Shown here: in pieces, positions 1 through 4,941 of the stretch
Numbering within the stretch: the stretch's first letter is position 1
How the letters are laid out: the number at the start of each line of letters is the position of its first letter
Assembly (NCBI GenBank): GCA_021812265.1
Contig: JAKAOI010000138.1
Span: forward strand, 1 to 6,544
Length of the DNA stretch: 6,544 nucleotides
Source: Chloroflexota bacterium
GTDB lineage: Bacteria; Chloroflexota; Ktedonobacteria; Ktedonobacterales; JACDGC01
Direction: 5' to 3'
Made by a program: the position numbers and the translations under genes
The notes under the pieces: model-generated
Database searches by the model: none
What the model saw: the letters and a program-made list of their open reading frames with translations, nothing else
What the model was told of the DNA's origin: nothing

Positions 1-357
1 GCCAATTGCGCCATAGGGGCCAAAAAGCGAAATCAATAATATGCCGCTGACCACCGGCGGAAAAACTATCGGCGAAACCGCCAAAATGGTGATGACAGAC
101 CTGCCGTAAAACTTTTGTTTTGCCAGCAAATATCCCAACGGCACACCAAATACAGCGATAACCACTGCAGCCAGCGCTGATGAAAATACAGATGTCTCTA
201 ACGCCTGCTTCACCACAGAATCTTGCAGCGCAGTAAACAAAGCGGCAGGAGTTAAAACAGGAATAAGATATATCAGCGGAGCAAACAAATACAAAACCAG
301 CAATAGCGCCGCCGCCGCAAATATCCGCTTACTCTGTATTCCCTGCCATATATTCAT
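1..357 (-). CDS. Molybdate/tungstate ABC transporter permease, N-terminal part (cut by window edge)
   Basis: Membrane subunit of an ABC importer, predicted to carry molybdate or tungstate across the cytoplasmic membrane using the captured substrate of the neighbouring lipoprotein. The first 119 codons are present, and the 3' end lies beyond position 1. After a short basic start comes one hydrophobic helix (about residues 13-38). A segment typical of BPD-type permeases follows, with ETSVFSSALAAVVIAVFGVP at about 58-77 and then GYLLAKQKF. The run PPVVSGILLISLFGP at about 99-113 matches the conserved ModB/WtpB/CysT-class helix near the coupling loop. The ATG overlaps the stop of the binding-protein gene as ATGA, so the two are almost surely co-transcribed and translationally coupled. 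Sulfate permeases (CysT/CysW) are close relatives. The molybdate/tungstate assignment rests mostly on the neighbour. The ATPase gene is expected to the left but is not visible. Confidence 0.88.
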   Translation of the reverse strand, partial: MNIWQGIQSKRIFAAAALLLVLYLFAPLIYLIPVLTPAALFTALQDSVVKQALETSVFSSALAAVVIAVFGVPLGYLLAKQKFYGRSVITILAVSPIVFPPVVSGILLISLFGPYGAIG

Positions 358-1334
358 GAACCTTGAGCCAACTGCACAATTTCCGCCGGCGCGCCAGACC
401 CAACAATAGAAAGCGGCAGCAGCGTCAGACCATATTGCTTTAAAAGAGCAGATCCTGCCGCGCCAAGAAAATAGCGCACAAAAGCAATTGCGCCTTGGGG
501 ATCTTGCGATGTAGACGGGATAGTAATGGTATATTCAATCGGCGCGCCTTGCGTTATTTTTCCGGAAGACGAAGTATAAGATACTTGGCTGTAAAACGAG
601 GCGTCCACTGGGTTTCCAAAGTTGATTTGGTCGGGCAGTGTTATATACGGTATTTTTAACGCAGTCACTTCAGTGGAATAAAAAATTCCGGCGTCGAGCT
701 GGCCCGATTGCAATCGGGAAACCAACTCTTCTTCAGGAAAAATCTGTGCAGTATTTTCGGCAGATCCTAATATAACTGCGCTTAAATTGGGCTGGTTATA
801 ATATTTTTGCGCCAATTCAAAGGCCAAAATAGTGTATACCCCTTTGGGATCAATTGCAGGATCGGTGCGGCCTAAGCGCAACCCCGGCTGCTCTAATACT
901 TGCCACCAGGGAACAGCGCCGCTTTGCGCGGCTTGAAACTGCGCGGCAAACGAACTGTTTGGGTTATACCCCAATACTAAACTGGTGCTGGCAAAGGGAA
1001 TATACCAAGAAACATAATTGCCGTTTGCTTGCCCGGTAAGCAGGCTGTTTACGGTTGGGTCGGCGCTGATAAAAATATCCGGACGGCGAAGTTTGCCTTT
1101 TATTTCATTAGCCAGCGCAACCGAGCCTTTTCCCTCACCTAAATAGGTATAGTTGGTTGCTTTAGTAAACGAAGGGCCGACACTTTTTTCCATCATAGTT
1201 ACTAATGAACCGGCATATAATACGTTAACAGCCCCTAACGATGATGAGGAAGACGCTGATGAAGAGCCGCAGGAAGCAGCCAAAAATAGTAGTAAAATTG
1301 TCGCAATAAAGCCGAATTTTTTCCCTAAAGGCAT
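354..1334 (-). CDS. wtpA: Molybdate/tungstate-binding lipoprotein of an ABC importer (WtpA/ModA type)
   Basis: Extracytoplasmic substrate-binding protein, 326 aa from this start. The N-terminus has a lysine pair, a hydrophobic stretch and the lipobox-like AASC with Cys22, followed by a serine-rich linker, so it should be a membrane-anchored lipoprotein. Family signs, in order: VNVLYAGSL (about 36-44), GEGKGSVALANEI (66-78), PDIFISAD (85-92), an acidic IDPKGVYTILAFELAQKYY block (161-179) and AGIFYSTEV (215-223). In WtpA an Asp and a Glu complete the octahedral oxyanion site. D162 and E222 are the natural candidates here, which is my inference. I chose the ATG at 1334: it has GGA eight bases upstream and gives a clean signal peptide. 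A TTG eight codons earlier (1358) keeps the frame but has no ribosome binding site. The gene overlaps the permease gene by ATGA. Sulfate or other oxyanion binding cannot be excluded. Confidence 0.88.
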   Translation of the reverse strand: MPLGKKFGFIATILLLFLAASCGSSSASSSSSLGAVNVLYAGSLVTMMEKSVGPSFTKATNYTYLGEGKGSVALANEIKGKLRRPDIFISADPTVNSLLTGQANGNYVSWYIPFASTSLVLGYNPNSSFAAQFQAAQSGAVPWWQVLEQPGLRLGRTDPAIDPKGVYTILAFELAQKYYNQPNLSAVILGSAENTAQIFPEEELVSRLQSGQLDAGIFYSTEVTALKIPYITLPDQINFGNPVDASFYSQVSYTSSSGKITQGAPIEYTITIPSTSQDPQGAIAFVRYFLGAAGSALLKQYGLTLLPLSIVGSGAPAEIVQLAQGS

Positions 1335-1609
1335 AAAATTATTCCAGTTGTATTTCAAGTTTTGTCATCTGCTCAATACGCACATGTATCTTGCCATGCA
1401 ATAAGGGTTTTTCTTGGTGTTGACTCAAGATATGATATATTGTACAGCAAAAAAACGCTGGCCGTCTAAAGAGTATTTTTTATCCCAATGCGCAAAGCGC
1501 CAGTTCTATTACAGACACTGGCAAATTTCAGCCTTTTATATAGAGGAAATATCAGGATATCTGCGCAATTTCGGCAGGCAAGAAATGGGTACTGCCTTGT
1601 GGGCACATT
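1335..1609. other. Intergenic region between the sigma factor and the importer genes
   Basis: This 275-bp gap holds no convincing gene. Small ORFs on the plus strand (from 1414 and 1488) run antisense into the sigma gene and resemble nothing known. On the minus strand, just after the sigma stop, there are short hairpins: GGCAG/CTGCC at 1596-1573 with a 14-nt loop, CCAGT/ACTGG at 1521-1500, and GCGC-TTT-GCGC at 1500-1490. None is followed directly by a T-run. A run of seven T (minus strand, 1455-1449) lies further on without a good adjacent stem. Sigma-gene termination may occur here, but no canonical terminator can be pinned down. Confidence 0.5.
1439..1468 (-). promoter_or_regulatory. Candidate promoter for the oxyanion importer operon
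   Basis: Read on the minus strand, TAGACG (1468-1463, four of six matches to TTGACA) is followed after 18 nt by TACAAT (1444-1439, five of six matches to TATAAT). The predicted transcript would have a leader of about 100 nt before the binding-protein ATG. The spacer contains a run of seven T, which is unusual and could instead belong to a terminator. No clear ModE-type palindrome was seen. Confidence 0.35.
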
Positions 1610-2524
1610 TTATTGCAAACTATCCCGATATTGGCGCAGCAACTGTGGATTTCGCAATTTGCGCATAGCGCGATCCTCAATTTGCCGCACTCGTTCACGA
1701 GTGACCTTTAATTTTTTACCGACTTCATCTAATGTATAATCCTGGTTATCTGTCAGACCAAAACGTAATTCGATCACTTGTCGTTCCCGGTGGTTGAGCG
1801 AACTGAGCATGCGATCGATTTCCTCCCGGATTGCTTCCTGTTCAATGACATCGGTAGGAGAAGTAGTATGTTCATCTTGAAGCAAATCGCCGATTGAATT
1901 TTCATCATCATTATTGGCAATCGGCGCATCCAAAGAATAAATGCGTTCAACATGAATTTTTAATTCGCGCACACGCTTGGAGGTAGAACCGATTTGCGCA
2001 GCAATTTCCGCGTCAGTTGGTTCGCGGTTCAGGTCTTGCGCTAAAGAAAGGGTAGCCCTGCGCACGCGCATCACTTCTTCCATAATATAAACCGGCAAGC
2101 GAACAGCGCGCCCGCCATCCAGAATTGCGCGTGAAATAGCCTGCTTAATCCACCAGTGAGCGTAGGTAGAAAAACGGAACCCGCGTTCGGGATCGTATCT
2201 GGCAACGGCGCGAATCAGTCCAATATTTCCTTCGCTGATCAAGTCTTCTAAATCCAGACCTTGGCCAACAAACTTTCGCGCTACATGCACCACGAGGCGC
2301 AAATTTGCCACCACCAGCGCATCACGCGCATGGATATCGTTTTTCTTGCGATATTTTTGGGCCAGTGTATATTCTTCATCTTGAGAAAGCAAATTAATTC
2401 TGGCAATTTCACGAAAATACATCCGCAACCCATCATTGAGCGCAATATCAGCTAAGTCATCATTTAAATCCAATGACTCAATATTCGTTTCTTCAGGAGA
2501 AAAATCTTCATCTTGTGGATCCAT
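1610..2524 (-). CDS. sigA: RNA polymerase sigma factor, sigma-70 family (SigA/RpoD-like)
   Basis: A 304-aa sigma-70 protein that directs RNA polymerase to promoters. There is no region 1.1. Instead there is a short acidic tail (12 Asp/Glu in the first 31 residues), then region 1.2 (about 31-63) and region 2 (66-136). The latter includes the core-binding [12 protein letters not shown] and [19 protein letters not shown] blocks and the promoter-melting [20 protein letters not shown]. Region 3 is at about 148-190, the region 3.2 finger ([13 protein letters not shown]) at about 197-218, and region 4 at 236-290, with its helix-turn-helix reading [20 protein letters not shown]. The ATG at 2524 has GGAG six bases upstream. 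Positions normally Thr at E. coli 432 and 440 are His123 and Ser131, and the usual QARTIRIPVH stretch reads [10 protein letters not shown]. It is therefore either a divergent primary sigma or a group 2 paralogue, and the sequence alone does not decide. The gene stands alone, with its own promoter. Confidence 0.93.
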   Translation of the reverse strand: MDPQDEDFSPEETNIESLDLNDDLADIALNDGLRMYFREIARINLLSQDEEYTLAQKYRKKNDIHARDALVVANLRLVVHVARKFVGQGLDLEDLISEGNIGLIRAVARYDPERGFRFSTYAHWWIKQAISRAILDGGRAVRLPVYIMEEVMRVRRATLSLAQDLNREPTDAEIAAQIGSTSKRVRELKIHVERIYSLDAPIANNDDENSIGDLLQDEHTTSPTDVIEQEAIREEIDRMLSSLNHRERQVIELRFGLTDNQDYTLDEVGKKLKVTRERVRQIEDRAMRKLRNPQLLRQYRDSLQ

Positions 2525-2551
2525 AAAACGCTCCAGTGCAGGGAGTTATAG

Positions 2552-2580
2552 TTTATACGCTTAGTTTGCGTTTTTAACAA
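2552..2580 (-). promoter_or_regulatory. Promoter of the sigma factor gene
   Basis: On the minus strand TTGTTA (2580-2575) and TATAAA (2557-2552) are separated by exactly 17 nt, four and five matches to the -35 and -10 consensus. Initiation near 2545 would give a leader of only about 20 nt that includes the GGAG ribosome binding site at 2534-2531. Confidence 0.6.
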
Positions 2581-2864
2581 AATACATATTCATGCATTTA
2601 GCGCGGCCTCATGGGCTAAAGCTGCAGCGAATTCTACGTCTTATCTAAAGACTTAGCGTGCAAAGCAGCTCAGGAAATTCTTTGCGGGGGCGCATGCGAA
2701 AACCACTTTGCATTCTTTGCCCACATCCGCTGCACTCACGGAAGACCATTCCTGCGCAAACAAGTGAACTGATTGAGGCGCAGCACATTCTACCACTGTC
2801 CATCCTGTTTATTGAAGAAGGGTCTCGCATCTCTTGACTCATTTGGTTAACAAGAACCTGCTAT

Positions 2865-3105
2865 CATCTTTTTATGCGGACAGATCGATGATGAAAATGA
2901 GATGCGCGTGATGTTCATTAGGTTGCTTTCTCCTATAGATATTCTCCATCAATGATACCATCTCTGTCAATCAATAAGCTATTGGCTAAAACCGGCGCCC
3001 CCTTTCATCCGCATATTTTTAAAAAGGGCCAACGGTTTTACGAGATCTTTTATAACGCAGAGCAGAAGAAATTTCCATTCACTGCAAGAGTACCATAAAA
3101 AGATG
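2865..3105. repeat. 12-bp perfect inverted repeat flanking about 217 bp
   Basis: CATCTTTTTATG at 2865-2876 is matched by its exact reverse complement CATAAAAAGATG at 3094-3105. The identity does not extend clearly beyond 12 bp on either side, and no target-site duplication was recognised. The arrangement resembles a miniature inverted-repeat element of 241 bp, but the ends are short and A/T-rich, so chance is a serious alternative. Confidence 0.4.
2987..3040. terminator. Long stem-loop, possible terminator of the rplS-rnhB transcript
   Basis: TAAAACCG (2987-2994) pairs with CGGTTTTA (3033-3040), and inside it CCCTTT pairs with AAAGGG, separated by a small internal loop (GCGCC against CCAA). 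The apical loop itself holds the palindrome TTTTTAAAAA. Read on the minus strand, the structure ends in GGTTTTA, with the T-run inside the stem as in bidirectional terminators. It lies 133 bp beyond the rnhB stop. An identity as a terminator is inferred from the fold only. Confidence 0.35.
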
Positions 3106-3129
3106 AGATATGGCAAAAATATCTTTTAT

Positions 3130-3167
3130 ATAGGTATAATATCGGCGCCACACTGGGTTATATCTAT
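3130..3167. terminator. A/T-rich stem-loop just after rnhB
   Basis: ATAGGTATAA (3130-3139) pairs with TTATATCTAT (3158-3167). There is one G-U pair in a plus-strand RNA and one A-C mismatch in the minus-strand RNA. The 18-nt loop contains GGCGCC. It begins six bases past the rnhB stop codon. On the minus strand a T-run (GATATTTTTGCC) follows some 10 bases later. The stem is poor in G/C, so it would be a weak terminator or a 3'-end stability element. Confidence 0.25.
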
Positions 3168-3172
3168 GGTCA

Positions 3173-3886
3173 TTATTTGTCTGAATGCTGTTCAGTCAAT
3201 CCAAAACATAACTGTTGGTTTGGTTCCAGCAGCGCGCGTACCGGCGCAAAAGTTTTTCGATGAATGGGTGAAACCCCAATAGTTTGCAGCGCTTGCATGT
3301 GGCGCGGAACACCATATCCTTTATTGCGGGTGAATGCATAGCCGGGATAGCTTTCGTCCAATTGATTCATGAGTGCGTCACGGGTAACTTTGGCAATAAT
3401 AGAAGCGCACGCAACCGACAGGGAACGCTGATCGCCTTTAATAAGCGGAACTTGCGGAACAGTTGCGGATGGAAGAGTAACCGCATCGATGATAAGGGCA
3501 GCCGGAGATGGATTCAGCGCTGCAACCGCCTGAGTCATGGCAAGTTTTGCCGCTTCCAGAATATTGATAGTATCAATGATATCAGAATTGACGACACCAA
3601 CGGCATACGATAGCGCAATATGTTTAATGCATACGGCTAATTTTTCTCTTTGGCGTGCGGTTAATTGTTTTGAGTCATTAACGCCATATAAATCGGCCTG
3701 CAACGACGCAGAATAGTTGGGGAGCATAACTGCGCAAGCAACAACGGGGCCGGCTAAAGCGCCGCGCCCTGCTTCATCGATGCCGGCAGCGGGAAAAAAT
3801 CCGTGCGAAAGCAGAAAATCTTCACACATACACGAAGGAGCTGCGCCGAAAGGAACTTGCGCAGCGTCCAGAACAATAACAGTCAT
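3173..3886 (-). CDS. rnhB: Ribonuclease HII
   Basis: Endonuclease that cuts the RNA strand of RNA/DNA hybrids and starts removal of ribonucleotides misincorporated in DNA, using divalent metal in the cytoplasm. The 237-aa length fits the family. The hallmark motifs are in place: AAGIDEAGRG with D37 and E38 plus the GRG substrate-sensing loop at 40-42, NDSKQL at 70-75, LIIDAV with D134, and KGDQRSLSVACASIIAKVTRD with D152. The C-terminal YPGYAFTRNKGYG and SPIHRKTF blocks follow. All four acidic catalytic positions are therefore present. The ATG at 3886 lies 19 nt past the rplS stop. The frame stays open to 3982, but that would overlap rplS and adds nothing family-like. No good Shine-Dalgarno precedes 3886, so translation may depend on coupling to rplS. 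An internal ATG at residue 20 would give a shorter N-terminus and cannot be excluded. Confidence 0.95.
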   Translation of the reverse strand: MTVIVLDAAQVPFGAAPSCMCEDFLLSHGFFPAAGIDEAGRGALAGPVVACAVMLPNYSASLQADLYGVNDSKQLTARQREKLAVCIKHIALSYAVGVVNSDIIDTINILEAAKLAMTQAVAALNPSPAALIIDAVTLPSATVPQVPLIKGDQRSLSVACASIIAKVTRDALMNQLDESYPGYAFTRNKGYGVPRHMQALQTIGVSPIHRKTFAPVRALLEPNQQLCFGLTEQHSDK

Positions 3887-3905
3887 CGTATATGAAATGC
3901 AAATC

Positions 3906-4253
3906 TCAAATGCGGCGTTCGCGCAGTTTAGCAGATTTGCCTTGCAATTTGCGCATATAATATAAATTTTTGCGATGCACAATTGCGCGTTTCACAATTT
4001 CGACTTTATCAATACGCGGCGAATTTAATAAGAAAGTGCGTTCAACGCCAACACCATGAGCAATACGGCGAACAGTAAAACTTTTGGCAATACCAACGCC
4101 GCGCAGCCGAATAACATAGCCTTCAAAGATCTGAATGCGTTCTTTATTTCCTTCAACAACTTTTGTATGAACACGCACTGTATCACCGGAATCCAAATCA
4201 GGGCGATCTGAACGGATAAAATCTGATTCAACAGCTTTAATAAGTGGATGCAT
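3906..4253 (-). CDS. rplS: 50S ribosomal protein L19
   Basis: Large-subunit ribosomal protein located at the 30S-50S interface. At 115 aa it has the usual length. The canonical run is clear: SGDTVRVHTKVVEGNKERIQ (22-41), FEGYVIRLRGVGIAKSFTVRRI (43-64), GVGVERTFLLNSPRIDKVEI (67-86), then KNLYYMRKLQGKSAK near the C-terminus. The segment RAIVHRKNLYY replaces the more usual GKVRRAKLYY, a mild divergence. The ATG at 4253 has AGGA at 4268-4265, 11 bases upstream. It is the first gene of a two-gene unit with rnhB. The rpsP-rimM-trmD genes that often precede rplS are absent, because the divergent rpoB region lies directly upstream. Confidence 0.97.
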   Translation of the reverse strand: MHPLIKAVESDFIRSDRPDLDSGDTVRVHTKVVEGNKERIQIFEGYVIRLRGVGIAKSFTVRRIAHGVGVERTFLLNSPRIDKVEIVKRAIVHRKNLYYMRKLQGKSAKLRERRI

Positions 4254-4343
4254 GGCAGTAAATATCCTGATAGTTTAAATTTAATGAGCAGAAAAGCCAA
4301 TAACATATGCGCGGATCGGAAACCATATGGCATCCCTGAAACT

Positions 4344-4375
4344 AGAAAAGCCTGTTGTGCAGAAAACACAACGGC
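4344..4375 (-). promoter_or_regulatory. Attenuator-like hairpin in the rplS leader
   Basis: On the minus strand GCCGTTGTG (4375-4367) pairs with CACAAC plus GGC (4359-4354 and 4352-4350, one bulged base) around a 7-nt loop. It is followed at once by TTTTCTA. This has the form of an intrinsic terminator within the roughly 150-nt untranslated leader, about 95 nt before the rplS ATG. It could serve as an attenuator, or as an RNA site for autogenous control by L19. The function is inferred from position and fold only. Confidence 0.4.
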
Positions 4376-4410
4376 AATAGGCGTCTGCCCCATGAAAAGT
4401 GTCTGAAGGG

Positions 4411-4440
4411 AGTATATCACTTTACATTGACATTTCGCAA
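4411..4440 (-). promoter_or_regulatory. Promoter of the rplS-rnhB operon
   Basis: Minus strand: TTGCGA (4440-4435, four of six matches) and TATACT (4416-4411, five of six) are spaced 18 nt apart, and the -10 is preceded by TGA, giving an extended -10. Start of transcription is expected near 4404, so the leader of rplS is about 150 nt. Confidence 0.6.
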
Positions 4441-4468
4441 GCTGTTAGGGAATAAGGCTTATGTATGC

Positions 4469-4497
4469 TTGCAATTTTGCCAAATATATGGTACAGT
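4469..4497 (+). promoter_or_regulatory. Candidate upstream promoter P1 towards rpoB
   Basis: TTGCAA (4469-4474) and TACAGT (4492-4497) are 17 nt apart, and TGG directly before the -10 supplies an extended element. Each hexamer matches four of six. A 19-codon ORF (4526-4585) with AGGAAAAC in front of its ATG lies just after it and ends inside the second promoter. It is too short to call. Confidence 0.3.
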
Positions 4498-4561
4498 ATG
4501 GAGTGAAACCGCAAGTTAGGAAAACATGAGCAATTTTTCCCATAATTTGTGGCATATCTCC

Positions 4562-4591
4562 TTGACATTTCTTCACAGCCTATGATATAAT
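4562..4591 (+). promoter_or_regulatory. Strong promoter P2 of rpoB
   Basis: TTGACA (4562-4567) and TATAAT (4586-4591) are both perfect consensus hexamers, spaced 18 nt, with TGA immediately before the -10 (extended -10). This is the best promoter in the window and fits a highly expressed RNA polymerase operon. Transcription should start near 4598, leaving a leader of about 345 nt before the rpoB ATG. Confidence 0.75.
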
Positions 4592-4941
4592 CCATATCTC
4601 AGAGAGAAAATAATAGGACAATGCTGTCCCTATATCCCTGAAAGCAACGCCGCTGCAATTCTATTAATCTTGATCACTTGTTCAATGGATCTGGGCGCGT
4701 TTCACCCACACTAAGCTTTTGAAGGCCAAAAAACATCCCAATCAGCCAGCAATAACATGTATTTGACATGTCGCGGGAGTTTTGCGCCTAAAGTTTGGCA
4801 TGAATTTTGCGCTACTAATGTAGCTTTTGAAGAGCGCTATAATTAGTAATAGGTAGATCCGCATGAAACACAGGCGCAAGTCTGAAAGCAGAACGATCAC
4901 AGTTAGCGTCGAGCCGAAATGGCGAGAGGAGAAACTGGCGA
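4592..4941 (+). other. Long untranslated leader of rpoB
   Basis: No gene is recognised here. Visible elements: a small hairpin GGACA-ATGC-TGTCC soon after the predicted start (4617-4630), ACATGT-ATTTG-ACATGT at 4755-4771 and GCTAC-TAAT-GTAGC at 4811-4824. The last competes with GCGCT/AGCGC (4809-4813 with 4833-4837). Direct repeats are TTTTGCGC (4780, 4805) and AGCTTTTGAAG (4714, 4822). A perfect TATAAT at 4838-4843 lacks a good -35. I do not recognise a known ribosomal-protein leader or riboswitch. A leader this long before rpoB suggests post-transcriptional control, but that is inference. Confidence 0.45.

Larger units (their letters stand above)
2581..3172. other. Orphan intergenic region with repeats and possible gene remnants
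   Basis: With the sigma promoter at its left end, the gap between the sigma factor and rnhB is 648 bp, and I recognise no gene in it. Visible structure: a perfect 12-bp inverted repeat, a 54-nt two-part stem-loop (2987-3040) and a stem-loop at 3130-3167. There is also a minus-strand TTGACA at 2970-2965 with GAGAAT 18 nt on, and a 23-codon ORF behind AGGAGA (2918-2847). One minus-strand frame from about 2805 to 2588 reads like protein (WTVVECAAPQSVHLF, EWSSVSAADVGKECKVVF, DVEFAAALAHEAALNA) but contains TAA stops. Plus-strand frames also contain protein-like pieces, for example a 48-codon ORF at 2952-3098 with KKGQRFYEIFYNAEQKKFPF. Conflicting frames on both strands mean at most one can be real. 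A decayed gene, a small mobile remnant and plain intergenic DNA all remain possible. Confidence 0.45.

Noticed and set aside
1153..1739. Plus-strand ORFs of about 83 codons (from 1153, 1414 and 1488)
   Set aside because: Mostly antisense to the binding-protein gene or the sigma gene, with no family-like motifs or good ribosome binding sites.
2645..2842. Minus-strand ORF of 65 codons with a CSGCG motif in the orphan region
   Set aside because: No ribosome binding site before its ATG, an odd composition (many Met, Ser, Arg and Cys), a single CxxC only, and other frames over the same bases look equally protein-like. Not enough to call a gene.
2952..3098. Plus-strand 48-codon ORF with KKGQRFYEIFYNAEQKKFPF
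   Set aside because: Attractive composition, but there is no ribosome binding site, it spans the 2987-3040 stem-loop, and no family is recognised. It is kept only as a possible fragment in the orphan-region finding.
3887..3982. N-terminal extension of rnhB
   Set aside because: It would overlap the end of rplS by 77 bp, is Cys/Asn-rich and unlike RNase HII. The ATG at 3886 fits better.
4025..4420. Minus-strand ORF of 131 codons overlapping rplS and its leader
   Set aside because: It lies in another frame of rplS and covers the promoter and leader. The hydrophobic translation is a by-product of the L19 codons.
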